Below are positions 13,836-21,561 of a stretch of 34,198 nucleotides of DNA, piece by piece. The translations under genes were made by a program, and so were the position numbers. Below the pieces are notes generated by a model. The model had not been told where the DNA came from. It did not search any database and saw only the letters and a list, made by a program, of their open reading frames with translations. Source of the stretch: an uncultured Clostridia bacterium (GTDB lineage Bacteria; Bacillota; Clostridia; Oscillospirales; Ruminococcaceae); assembly GCA_947629945.1 (NCBI GenBank), contig CANRFR010000016.1, forward strand, positions 1-34,198. The letters run 5' to 3'. The first letter of the stretch is position 1. Each line of letters opens with the position of its first letter.

Positions 13836-15686
13836 ATGAAAAACAGGACAATGATTGCACACGATAAAAACGGTAAGGAAATGACCGTGGCGGTACGGAA
13901 CGCACTGCCTGTGGATTCTCCTTGCGCACGCTATACGGGCTATAAACCGGAAACCTTGCTTCTCAAAAAAGGCTCAATCCGTCTGAAAGGTTATATGCCA
14001 TTACCCTGCGACATCATTCTGGAGCGCGACGTGCCAATAACGCTGCGGGACGGCGTAACGATTTATACGGATATTTTCCGTCCGAACGACGACAAACCTC
14101 ACCCGGCAATTATGGCAATGAGTCCTTACGGAAAGGAAATCGGTTCTCAATGGCTCGACGATACGCCGAACCACGCGGGAATTCCTATGGAAGCCACCTC
14201 CGGCTTGCAGAAGTTTGAAGGTCCCAATCCGGCATACTGGTGTAATCACGGTTATGTAATCATTAACCCTGATGTGCGGGGAGCCTATAATTCCGAGGGA
14301 ATTATCCTCTTTTTCGGGAGCGACTACGGCAGAGACGGCGCTGACATCATAGAATGAGCGGCAAAACAAGCGTGGTCTAACGGAAAAATCGGAATGAGCG
14401 GAAATTCATGGCTTGCTATTTCCCAGTGGTTTACCGCAGCACAGCGCCCCGAACATCTGGCGGCGATCGCCCCGTGGGAGGGATTGTCCGACTGCTGCCG
14501 TGAAATTGCCACCCGTGGCGGCGTGATGATGCCGGAATTTGTCAAAATGCTTTCCGATTCGTTTGCTTCTACGGAAAACGGCGGCATTGAAGATGTGATT
14601 GCCATGATGAACGAACAGCCGACAATGAACAACTGGTGGGCGGACAAAGAAGCCGATTTGGAAGCAATCGACATTCCCGCATATATCGTTGCAAGCTATA
14701 CAAACCCCATTCACACTTACGGCACATTAGAGGGCTACCGCCGAATTTCCTCAAAGGAGAAATGGCTGCGTATCCACAATACCGGAGAGTGGGACGACTA
14801 CTACAACAAAGAGCATACCGAGGAACTTCGCCGCTTTTTCGACCGTTATCTGAAATGTGAGGACAACGGTTGGGAAAACACTCCGAAAGTTAGGGTAAGC
14901 GTCTTAAATCCCGGCGGCAAGGACATCGTTGACCGTGTTGAAGAAGATTTTCCGATTCCCCGTACACAGTATAAAAAACTGTATCTTGACGCGGCTGAGA
15001 ACAGCCTTACAGAAACACCTGTTACGGGCGAGAGTTATGCGCAGTATGATTCCGACCGCAAAAAAAGCAGTGTAAGTTTCAGCGTTAAAATGCAGTCGGA
15101 CACGGAAATTTCCGGTTATATGAAACTGCGTTTATGGGTGGAAGCACTGGACAGCGACGATATGGACTTGTTCGTAAAACTGGAAAAGCGCCGTCCAAAC
15201 GGACTGTCTTACAAGTTTACGTTAGGACCGGGAATGGATATGTCGGCAAAAGGCTATATTCGCGTTTCTTTGCGGGCATTGGACGAGGCAAGGAGTACCG
15301 AGGAAAATCCGCGGCAATCTATGATGAAAGAAGAAAGGCTCAAATCGGGTGAGATCGTGCCGATTGATATTTTGATTTGGCAAATGGGATTGCTTTTAAA
15401 AAAGGGAGACATTCTGCGCATTACGGTTTCGCCCTACAAAACCATGAAAATGTGGACGGGACCGTTCAAGCTGAAAATGGCAAAAGTTTCATTGCCTAAA
15501 GAGGGTTATACTTACTTGCCCGACGAAAAGCCCGAAATGTATACCATAGGCGGCTCGGAGATGTTTGCAGGTTCCAATGTGGATACCACCGATATGCCGA
15601 AAGACCACAACAAAGGCAGACACCGCATTTACACCGGCGGTAAGTATGATAGTTTTCTTTATGTGCCGATAATACCTAAAGAATAA
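13836..15686 (+). pseudogene. S15/CocE-NonD-family hydrolase with one in-frame TGA
   Basis: The frame is continuous for 616 codons except for TGA at 14355-14357 (codon 174), in the context DGADIIE-stop-AAKQAWSNG where relatives have Trp (TGG). The first part holds the X-Pro dipeptidyl-peptidase-like core (RDGVTIYTDIFRPNDDKPHP, VIINPDVRGAYNSEG). The nucleophile elbow IGMSGNSWLAISQW (Ser191) lies 17 residues after the stop, so the truncated product would be inactive. The C-terminal half has the PepX_C jelly-roll (ISGYMKLRLWVEALDSDDMD). Family members cleave esters or peptides such as cocaine esters. The start follows AAGGAGG inside the end of the HXXEE gene. An internal ATG at 14394 keeps the serine but lacks the first strands. 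A recent nonsense mutation or a base-call error is most likely, because neighbouring sequence shows no decay. Confidence 0.85.
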
Positions 15687-15700
15687 AGGAGGTCTTGTTT

Positions 15701-16387
15701 ATGTGGCTTTGGTTCGTTGAAACAGGTTGGCTGTACTGTATGCTGATTATGGGAATTGTCCTGACAGTACAGTTGATTGTGAAATGGAAGAATTGGGATA
15801 TACTCAGGAAATTGGGTGCTTTCACGGTTATCGTTCTCGTTTTTCATGTTTGGGAAGAATGGGTAATGCCCGGCGGATTTCATTATTTTTACAATATTTC
15901 TTCGGAAGCCGTATTGCGGGATCGTTATCCAATGAATGAGCTTACGGATATGATTACCAATTTCGGGGGCGCACTTATTTGGTTTGTTTTGGTGCAGATG
16001 AATAAGTACGAGCGTAAGATGAGTTTTGCCGTCATGCTGTTCAGCTATGCGGAGGTGGCAATTCACTTGTTGGGAGCAGTTTCTTCTCGCGCGTTGCTGT
16101 TGGAAAACGGAGTTTATTCGCCTTTTTACACACCGGGAATGCTGACCGCTCTTGTTTGCTGGCTTCCGTTGGGCATTGTTTACACCGTGTATTTTGTTAA
16201 GACACACATAAAGAAATGGGATGTTATTGGCGGCATGGCAATTCTTGCGGTTTTAAGCGCACTTCTGATTGTAGTTCCGGAAAATTTGCTGAAAAGCGAA
16301 AATACCCCTTATGTGTATGACAATGCCGGATGGTATGAGCAGTACATAGATGACAGCGGCGCGATTATCGAGAGAAGTCGGGGATAA
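15701..16387 (+). CDS. HXXEE-domain membrane protein 2
   Basis: The start is ATG 15701 with AGGAGG 8 bases upstream, giving 228 residues; a TTG six bases earlier is a poorer choice. It has about six membrane segments and the motifs HVWEEWVMPGG (His49, Glu52, Glu53) and SYAEVAIHLLG (Glu118, His122). These align with His51/Glu54/Glu55 and Glu120/His124 of the first HXXEE protein. Both also share RYPMNxLTDMITNFG and a terminal acidic Tyr-rich tail. The pair arose by duplication around the hydrolase gene, or is kept as a heteromer. Function is not established. The gene is the last of the TetR-controlled operon; a hairpin at 16453-16479 lies 65 bases downstream. Confidence 0.82.
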   Translation: MWLWFVETGWLYCMLIMGIVLTVQLIVKWKNWDILRKLGAFTVIVLVFHVWEEWVMPGGFHYFYNISSEAVLRDRYPMNELTDMITNFGGALIWFVLVQMNKYERKMSFAVMLFSYAEVAIHLLGAVSSRALLLENGVYSPFYTPGMLTALVCWLPLGIVYTVYFVKTHIKKWDVIGGMAILAVLSALLIVVPENLLKSENTPYVYDNAGWYEQYIDDSGAIIERSRG

Positions 16388-16429
16388 AAAATTTATCGGC
16401 AAGAGTTTTTGTACGCAAGTTTATTATGA

Positions 16430-16560
16430 AGCCGGTTTCAGAAATTTCTATTTTGCCCGCTCTTTTTAAGAGCGGGCAATCGGGGTTTTAGGGGAATTTC
16501 CACTAACTCAATGCCATTTTGTTTGCGCAGCAAATCAAAATGGCTATTGAGTATAGCAAA
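16430..16560. other. Structured module 1 (two hairpins), left of the tandem array
   Basis: Hairpin 1 is a perfect 12-bp stem with a 3-nt loop (16453-16464 with 16468-16479). Hairpin 2 (16506-16552) is a 21-bp stem with two single-base bulges: ACTCAATGCCATTTTG and TTTGC pair with GCAAA, CAAAATGGC and ATTGAGT. The connecting bases (CGGGGT.TT.GGGGA.TT) and the tail (ATTGAGTAT.GC) are shared with module 2 at 17056-17220. No reading frame is plausible. It may be transcribed from the HXXEE operon. Confidence 0.55.
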
Positions 16561-16644
16561 AATGAACGGCGAAACTAGTTCCATCATAAAACAAATGGCG
16601 TTGATTATCGCTTCTGGCGGCAAAACCTTTTGGGGCTATGGATT

Positions 16645-17022
16645 GGCACTCGGGTTGCAGGACGCAAATTTTTCCGGAGCCGCAAACCGGCACTCGCCTT
16701 GTTGGGCGCAAAACTTTTCGTAGCCGCCAACCGGCATTCGGGTTATCGGGCGCAAATTTTTTCAGACTTGCCGACCGGCACTCAAGCTGTCAGGCGCAAA
16801 ATTTTTCGGAGCCACCAACCGACACTAGGGTTGTCGGGCGCAAAACTTTTCGGAGCCGCCAACCGGCATTCGGGTTATCGGGCGCAAATTTTTTAGACTT
16901 GCCGACCGGTACTCAAGCTGTCAGGCGCAAAATGTTTCAGAGTCGCTAACCGGCACTTGGATTGTCGGGCGCAAAACTTTTCAGAGCCGCCGACCGGCTC
17001 TTGGATTTTTGAGAGCAAAATT
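16645..17022. repeat. 44-bp tandem repeat array, about 8.5 copies
   Basis: Units start with GGCACTCGGGTTGTCGGGCG and continue with CAAAACTTTTCGGAGCCGCCAACC. There are eight units and a partial ninth, each 43-44 bases, diverged by up to about 30 percent. A higher-order pattern is present: units 2-4 are more like units 5-7 than like one another, so a 132-bp block was duplicated. Each unit contains GCCG-N5-CGGC, a short hairpin. Plus-strand frames that stay open across it are a by-product of the repeat and are not counted as genes. Confidence 0.8.
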
Positions 17023-17055
17023 CTTTCGCGCCGAAATATTTCGCGGGTCAGTTAA

Positions 17056-17220
17056 TCGTGAAGTCCGTTTCGGGATTTTCGATTTTGCCCGACTTTTTCA
17101 AAGTCAGGCAAACGAGGTGTTCGGGGATTTGCTACGACGAAATGCCTGATTGATAAGCCTAGCTCGTCAATCAGGCAATTGAGTATTGCTTGATTGACAA
17201 ACGTCGTGAAATACCAAGCA
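17056..17220. other. Structured module 2 (two hairpins), right of the tandem array
   Basis: Hairpin 1 is a 12-bp stem with a 3-nt loop and one C.A mismatch (17085-17096 with 17100-17111). Hairpin 2 pairs TGCCTGATTGA (17143-17153) with TCAATCAGGCA (17167-17177). ACGACG (17134-17139) may close a longer structure with CGTCGT (17202-17207). Backbone sequence is shared with module 1, but the stem bases differ and remain paired. The rest of the gene-free stretch to 17368 shows no further feature. Confidence 0.55.
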
Positions 17221-17368
17221 AAGTGTCAGACGGAGTTGGTAAGAAAATCGTTGCAAATCGTGAAAGCCCCAAATCAAGTTGCCGGTCGAAAGCGACGCTA
17301 AATCCAAAATCCGCTCAAAGTTTCAGAGCAAAAAGTGCGAGCCTAAATTTCAGCCCGCACTATTTGAT

Positions 17369-17935
17369 TTATCGAAGAGGAGCGGAAGAACATTGCAATT
17401 CAATCTCTATCTTTTCAATGATGTCGCGCAAATCGTTGAGCGCGGCAACCTCGGTGGCGTTTTTCGACACCGAATATTTTTTGAACAGCTTTTCGTAGTT
17501 GTGGTATTGCTTCTCCCATTTCAGAAAATCCAAGAGCAACGGTTCGTCGGGGTTGATTGGGATTTTTCTTTCAGTATCTGCCGCGAGAATTTTTGAGATA
17601 ATCGGACTAAACTCAAAAGTTACGGTACTCGGAATAAGAGCGGAGCTTCTGTCACGTTTGCCTTTTACCACAAAGACTTTGCTCTTGCATAAGTTTATAA
17701 GCACCCCCATTAAATCCCCGCGAGTTTCTAGTCTAAAGTTCTCGCTCTCGAAAAAAATCATCGGGCTAACGTTAAGTGCCTCGACTATTTTTTGAAGCTG
17801 GTCGGGTTGCGGAATCATCTTACCTTTCTCATATTTGGTAATGGAAACTTGATGTATTCCTGTTAGTTCCGACAGTTCCGTCTGCGTCAGCCCTTTTTGC
17901 TTTCGCAAGTATTTTATCTTTTCGCCTATTGTCAT
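17369..17935 (-). CDS. XRE-family regulator of the island
   Basis: This 188-residue protein has a standard Cro/CI helix-turn-helix at residues 5-62 (IGEKIKYLRKQKGLTQTELS then ELTGIHQVSITKYEKGK), followed by a C-terminal domain of about 120 residues that I do not recognise (ends EKIEIELQCSSAPLR). It starts at ATG 17935 with AAGGAAG/AAAGG upstream and is read from a consensus promoter at 17986-18014. It is divergent from the integrase gene across a 500-bp control region. The likely role is repression of integrase/excision functions, as for phage and ICE repressors; this is inferred from position. Confidence 0.85.
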   Translation of the reverse strand: MTIGEKIKYLRKQKGLTQTELSELTGIHQVSITKYEKGKMIPQPDQLQKIVEALNVSPMIFFESENFRLETRGDLMGVLINLCKSKVFVVKGKRDRSSALIPSTVTFEFSPIISKILAADTERKIPINPDEPLLLDFLKWEKQYHNYEKLFKKYSVSKNATEVAALNDLRDIIEKIEIELQCSSAPLR

Positions 17936-17985
17936 AGCCTTTCTTCCTTGGTAATGATAGTGATAATTATAGTGTCTTTGCTAAT

Positions 17986-18014
17986 ATTATATCACACTCT
18001 GCGAAAAATGTCAA
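17986..18014 (-). promoter_or_regulatory. Consensus promoter of the XRE gene
   Basis: On the minus strand TTGACA (plus 18009-18014), 17 bases and TATAAT (plus 17986-17991) match the sigma-A consensus exactly. The start codon is about 50 bases downstream. Confidence 0.8.
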
Positions 18015-18039
18015 GAAAAAAATTCTGAAAACCCTTAAC

Positions 18040-18222
18040 AGGTTATAGCGCATATATTATAATAAGTATATAGCCAAAGAGTTATAATAGGAATGTGAAA
18101 ATTGTCTGAAATTTTTCCTGAAGTGCTTGATATTAAATTAGCGTTTATGCTATAATATAGCCATAAGGCAATACGCTATATAGGAAGAAGGGCTTGACTT
18201 GATTTTCGGGACATACCCGAAA
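18040..18222. promoter_or_regulatory. Control region between XRE and integrase: second promoter and inverted repeats
   Basis: A second plus-strand promoter is visible: TTGATA (18127-18132), 18 bases, TATAAT (18151-18156), giving a leader of about 280 bases for the integrase. GCTATA/TATAGC hexamers recur near 18050-18085, 18148-18162 and 18175-18180 and could be repressor sites. TTTCGGG (18204-18210) and CCCGAAA (18216-18222) form a perfect 7-bp inverted repeat with a 5-base spacer. No gene is seen between 17936 and 18436. Confidence 0.45.
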
Positions 18223-18363
18223 TGTTGACGGTTCAGCGCCAATGAAGAACGGCAATTATGATGATAATAAAGGGATATACACAAATGTTACACGGCTATC
18301 CGAACAATAAGGCTACATCGGATCATCTCACTCAAAAAATTTGTGGCATATTCTCGAAAAGAC

Positions 18364-18392
18364 TTGACTTTAAAGTGTAGAAGTGATATAAT
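18364..18392 (+). promoter_or_regulatory. Promoter of the island integrase
   Basis: TTGACT (18364-18369), 17 bases and TATAAT (18387-18392) lie 45 bases before the integrase start. Confidence 0.75.
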
Positions 18393-18436
18393 AAAAGAGC
18401 AGAGATACGCCACGTTGTAAATTAGGAGGGTTTACA

Positions 18437-19615
18437 ATGGCAACAATTCAGAAAAGAGGTAACAGCTTTTCAATCCGCGTTTCGTGCGGATACGACACAC
18501 AGGGCAAACAGGTGATACAGTCCAAGACGTGGACTCCCGACGCGGGAATGACCGAACGCCAGATACAAAAAGAACTCGAACGGCAGAAAGTCCTGTTCGA
18601 GGAAGAATGCAAGAAAGGCTTCCAGTCAAAAGCGGTCAAATTTGAAACGCTAGGTGAGGAGTGGTTCGAGGAATACGCGAAAACAAATCTTCGGCACACC
18701 ACATACTCGTACCTGCATCATCAGCGGCAGCGGATTTACAGGTCGCTCGGTCATCTGCGAATGGATAAGATAACCACGCGTCAAATTCAAGCGTTCATCA
18801 ATTCGCTTTCCAAAGAGGGCGCGAACGAAATAAACGGTAAGCCATTATCCCCGAAATCAGTACGTCACAATCTCAACCTTATCTCGGACATTTTTGGTTA
18901 CGCTGTGAAAATGGGTGTTGTAACGGATAATCCTTGCAAGAACGTTACTGTTCCGAAAAATCAACCAAAGGAAAAGGAAATCTACACGCCCGAAGAAGCC
19001 AACCGCATTTTGACGCTGCTGAACGACGAGCCGCTGAAATACCGTGCTTTTTTCAATCTGGCGATTTACAGCGGTTTTAGGCGCGGTGAGCTACTTGGAC
19101 TTGAATGGAAAGACGTGGACTTCGAGAACAACATCATCAGCGTTCGGAGAACATCTTGCTATACTCCCGACCGCGGAGTTTATACTGACACAACTAAAAC
19201 AAGGCTGTCGCAGAGGACGTTAAAATTTCCGCAAGAGGTTATGGATGTGTTAAAGCAGCTCCGCAAGGATCAGGACAAAGAAGCTCTGAAATGGGGCGAC
19301 AAGTGGGCCGAAACGGACAGACTTTTTATTAAAGAGAACGGCGAGCCGCAGCACCCGAACACTACATACGAGTGGCTGAAACGGTTCTGCAAAAAGAATG
19401 AAATTCCGTTCCACGGTCTACACAGCTTTCGTCATCTTTTCTGCTCACTTTTGGTAAATCAGGGGGTAGACATTGTGACGGTGTCGGGAGCGTTAGGTCA
19501 CTCAAATGTAACAACAACGAGCAACATATACTGCCACATTCTGGAAAATTCAAGGGCAAAGGTTTCCGAAGCAATAACCAACGCTTTGAACTTTTCGAGC
19601 AGCAAAGGAGCGTGA
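18437..19615 (+). CDS. int: Tyrosine recombinase (island integrase)
   Basis: This 392-residue site-specific recombinase starts at ATG 18437 behind AGGAGG. It has the three-part Tn916/lambda-type build: an N-terminal arm-binding domain (residues 1-65), a SAM-like core-binding domain (about 70-165) and the catalytic domain. The active-site set is complete: Arg216 in YSGFRRGELLGL, Lys254 in DTTKTRLSQR, HSFRH (His329, Arg332), LGHS (His355) and nucleophile Tyr365 in SNIYCHI. It is read towards the tRNA 3'-end repeat at 19712, 97 bases away, and a related repeat lies at 2150, so it is the candidate integrase of the middle block. No excisionase gene is evident beside it. Confidence 0.92.
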   Translation: MATIQKRGNSFSIRVSCGYDTQGKQVIQSKTWTPDAGMTERQIQKELERQKVLFEEECKKGFQSKAVKFETLGEEWFEEYAKTNLRHTTYSYLHHQRQRIYRSLGHLRMDKITTRQIQAFINSLSKEGANEINGKPLSPKSVRHNLNLISDIFGYAVKMGVVTDNPCKNVTVPKNQPKEKEIYTPEEANRILTLLNDEPLKYRAFFNLAIYSGFRRGELLGLEWKDVDFENNIISVRRTSCYTPDRGVYTDTTKTRLSQRTLKFPQEVMDVLKQLRKDQDKEALKWGDKWAETDRLFIKENGEPQHPNTTYEWLKRFCKKNEIPFHGLHSFRHLFCSLLVNQGVDIVTVSGALGHSNVTTTSNIYCHILENSRAKVSEAITNALNFSSSKGA

Positions 19616-19671
19616 TTTTCAAAAAAAAGAACAAACGAAGAACATTTTCAAATTTTCGCAAAAACAAAAAA

Positions 19672-19701
19672 CGCCGAACGGCTCTATAAAGCCATTCGGC
19701 G
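19672..19701 (-). terminator. Terminator hairpin downstream of the tRNA end
   Basis: A 12-bp stem with one mismatch (19672-19683 with 19690-19701, loop CTATAA) is followed on the minus strand by a T6 run. It is 11 bases past the tRNA CCA, where the host terminator of the tRNA would be. It can also stop plus-strand transcription from the integrase less efficiently. Confidence 0.65.
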
Positions 19702-19711
19702 ATAACCAAAC

Positions 19712-19756
19712 TGGTCTGAGTGACAGGATTTGAACCTGCGACCTCTACCACCCCAA
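19712..19756 (-). tRNA. tRNA-Pro(GGG) 3' fragment = attachment site between island and ICE
   Basis: On the minus strand the sequence gives, in order, the anticodon loop TTGGGGT, stem strand GGTAG, variable AGGTC, T-arm GCAGG-TTCAAAT-CCTGT, acceptor strand CACTCAG, discriminator A and CCA. The 5' half is absent: bases past 19756 do not pair with the anticodon stem. This is the tRNA end displaced by integration of the right-hand ICE, whose integrase starts 107 bases away; the intact tRNA should be at the far end of that element. The amino-acid identity rests on the loop and is less certain than the tRNA nature. Confidence 0.65.
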
Positions 19757-19789
19757 AATGTGCAGGTTTTTAGCTAATTTACCTGATAT

Positions 19790-19818
19790 TTGCCTAATTT
19801 TTCCTAATATGTTATAAT
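19790..19818 (+). promoter_or_regulatory. Promoter of the ICE integrase
   Basis: TTGCCT (19790-19795), 17 bases and TATAAT (19813-19818) lie within the first 70 bases of the ICE. Activity at the attachment site is usual for elements whose integrase is read inward. Confidence 0.5.
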
Positions 19819-19862
19819 GATTTTGCGGAGAAGTGAAGTCTAACATAGGAGGAAATATTATT

Positions 19863-20801
19863 TTGAACACAATTCTTTTTTCCGAATGGGCAGAAACGTG
19901 GCTTGAATCCATTCGAGGTACCGTTAAGGAGAACACTTTTGAAGCCACATATCGTAACTCAGTGGTAAACCATCTGATTCCCGAATTTGGGAAACGCAAC
20001 ATAGATGATATCAAGCCTATTGAACTTCAGATTTTTTTAAATAAGTCGGCAGAGCAGTTTTCCGTTGATACTGTAAAGAAATTTAAGTCGTGCTTGAAAC
20101 AGATATTTGACGACGCGGTTTATAATAACTACTGCGATAAAAATCCCGCATACAAGTTAAAAGTTTATAAGGGTACAAGTATGGGAGAACGCATAGAGGA
20201 TAGAATTTATACTCCTCAACAAATGGAGCTGATTGAAACGTATGCTCTAAAACACCGTTTTGGTTTGGATATTCTTCTGTTGCTAGAAACAGGTATGCGA
20301 CGAGGCGAAATGCTCGGTTTGATTTGGGATAATATTGATTTTGATAACAAGGCTATTTATATTAAGCAAGCTGCTGCTATAGTCAAAACTGACGATATTG
20401 TTACGGTTCGGATAGGTGCACCAAAAAACAAGTCAAGTGAGCGGGCAATCCCCATCTCAACAGATTTTACTGAATATCTGAAAGGTGTTAAGGAAAAGTC
20501 CGCAAGTCCTTACGTTATACATAATCAAAACAACACCGTTATAAATCCACGGACATGGCAACGTCGACACTACGATGTGTTTATGAGTGATATGCATAGC
20601 GAATATATTAAAGTTGATATTGACATCCCCATATATTCCCCACATAGGCTGCGCCACTCTCGTGCTAGTTACTGGGTGAACGGTGGCATAAATTTGTATG
20701 CTGTCGCTAAAACATTGGGGCACTCAAATTTGGAAATGCTGAAAAAGAGATATGCTCACAGCAATTTAGAAGAAGTGAGGAATTTACTCAAAATACAGTA
20801 A
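19863..20801 (+). CDS. int: Tyrosine recombinase (ICE integrase)
   Basis: The start is taken as TTG 19863 because AGGAGG (19847-19852) is 10 bases before it; an in-frame GTG at 19833 has no ribosome site. The 312-residue protein has a SAM-like core-binding domain (about 1-110) and a catalytic domain with LETGMRRGEMLGLIWD (Arg), GAPKNKSSERAIPI (Lys), HRLRHSRASY (His, Arg), TLGHS (His) and KKRYAHS (nucleophile Tyr). It is shorter than the island integrase and lacks its AP2-like arm domain. It differs strongly in sequence and is more AT-rich, so the two blocks arrived separately although both use the same tRNA end. Confidence 0.9.
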   Translation: MNTILFSEWAETWLESIRGTVKENTFEATYRNSVVNHLIPEFGKRNIDDIKPIELQIFLNKSAEQFSVDTVKKFKSCLKQIFDDAVYNNYCDKNPAYKLKVYKGTSMGERIEDRIYTPQQMELIETYALKHRFGLDILLLLETGMRRGEMLGLIWDNIDFDNKAIYIKQAAAIVKTDDIVTVRIGAPKNKSSERAIPISTDFTEYLKGVKEKSASPYVIHNQNNTVINPRTWQRRHYDVFMSDMHSEYIKVDIDIPIYSPHRLRHSRASYWVNGGINLYAVAKTLGHSNLEMLKKRYAHSNLEEVRNLLKIQ

Positions 20802-20826
20802 AACGCCGTAAATCATTGCGGCGTTT
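20801..20826 (+). terminator. Terminator of the ICE integrase
   Basis: AAACGCCG (20801-20808) pairs with CGGCGTTT (20819-20826) and is followed by TTAATTTT. The stem begins at the last base of the stop codon. Confidence 0.7.
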
Positions 20827-20917
20827 TAATTTTGCAATTGCTTCTCTGCGTCGGAATGTTTTGAGTAATCAAGCGTTCTGTTTTGTGAAGTGCTACATTA
20901 TATCACAATTGAGTGAC

Positions 20918-21020
20918 TGCGCCGAAAGGCGTTGACTATAAAGCTTCCCAAAAACGGGCGTGCCTGTTACACGGTGCGCCCCAATATGCAGCTTGACGGG
21001 TAACTCTCCGAAAGCTGCCC
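20918..21020 (+). ncRNA. Candidate structured RNA, copy 1
   Basis: The segment has a GNRA-capped hairpin CGCC-GAAA-GGCG (20920-20931), a linker AGCTTCCCAAAAA, a second hairpin GGGCG..GCC and GG.GCGCCC, the linker CCAATATG, and a third stem GCAGCTT with AAGCTGC enclosing an inner GGGT..CTCC pair. The same order of elements recurs at 22320-22420 and, for the last two stems, at 22221-22280. Stem bases differ between copies but stay paired. It lies just upstream of the zinc-ribbon gene, so it could be its leader or a separate RNA. It matches no RNA family I can name. Confidence 0.5.
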
Positions 21021-21053
21021 CTATATTATAATATATATCAAGGAGGATAACCA

Positions 21054-21269
21054 ATGGCGGAGGTAAGATACAGAGTATGTGACAACTGCGGTGCAAAAAT
21101 CCAAAAGCTATATTGGAACATACAACTTTCAAAAATGGATGTCGAAGATGTTGATGTTGATGAACGCACCTCTTTTGATCTGTGCGAGAGTTGTAAATTC
21201 AAGCTTGAAAGGCAGCTAAATAAGATTAGATCTCCTAAAAAGGAGCAGAAATCCACATCAAGGAGGTAA
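21054..21269 (+). CDS. Small zinc-ribbon protein
   Basis: This 71-residue protein starts at ATG 21054 behind AAGGAGG. It has two CxxC knuckles 29 residues apart (CDNCGAKI at 9-12 and CESCKF at 44-47), so it most likely binds one zinc, and a basic C-terminal tail (KIRSPKKEQKSTSRR). The middle is acidic (MDVEDVDVDERT). Similar short proteins occur in clostridial ICEs without known function; DNA or RNA binding is plausible from the tail. It is followed after 4 bases by an HTH gene, so they are co-transcribed. Confidence 0.7.
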   Translation: MAEVRYRVCDNCGAKIQKLYWNIQLSKMDVEDVDVDERTSFDLCESCKFKLERQLNKIRSPKKEQKSTSRR

Positions 21270-21273
21270 GGTT

Positions 21274-21549
21274 ATGCGGACAACTCCACAACTGAAAGAA
21301 AACAAAATACTAGAAAAGGAAGTCTGTATGGAGTTTTCCCAACGTTTCAGAGAATTGCGGCGAGAAAATTCACTTACCTTAAATCAAATAGCCAAAGAGC
21401 TGGGGCTTTCAAAACAGAGTATTGTTTATTATGCGATGGGCGACAGACTGCCTGGCATATCGATATTGATTCAATTATCAAATTTGTTTGGTGTTTCCAT
21501 AGACTATCTTATTGGTCGAAGCAACAGCAGATTTTGGATATATCTATAA
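21274..21549 (+). CDS. XRE-family HTH protein 1 of the ICE
   Basis: This protein of up to 91 residues starts at ATG 21274 (AAGGAGG upstream); a second start at 21328 (AAGGAAG, MEFSQRFRELRRENSLT) would give only the HTH domain. The helix-turn-helix is LTLNQIAKELGLSKQSIVYY, and the end (FGVSIDYLIGRSN) is typical of the YozG/ImmR type of small regulator. It is part of the run zinc-ribbon, HTH1, membrane peptide, HTH2, HTH3. A role in the maintenance/excision switch is inferred from position beside the integrase. Confidence 0.8.
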   Translation: MRTTPQLKENKILEKEVCMEFSQRFRELRRENSLTLNQIAKELGLSKQSIVYYAMGDRLPGISILIQLSNLFGVSIDYLIGRSNSRFWIYL

Positions 21550-21561
21550 GGAGGTACACAT

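Noticed and set aside
13836-15686. Recoding of TGA as tryptophan or selenocysteine
   Set aside because: TGA is used as a normal stop by several intact genes here (for example the HdeD, integrase and PcfB-like genes), and no SECIS-like hairpin follows the codon.
16630-16949. Two overlapping open frames of about 90-100 codons across the tandem repeats
   Set aside because: They have no ribosome site, repeat with the 44-bp unit and change frame between units; they are by-products of the array.
16645-17022. CRISPR array
   Set aside because: Units are contiguous 44-bp repeats with no unique spacers and no cas genes nearby.
16430-17368. Retron or diversity-generating retroelement
   Set aside because: The structured repeats look suggestive, but no reverse transcriptase gene is present in the window.
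19712-19756. Functional complete tRNA gene
   Set aside because: The D-arm and the 5' halves of the acceptor and anticodon stems are missing; only the 3' part is present.
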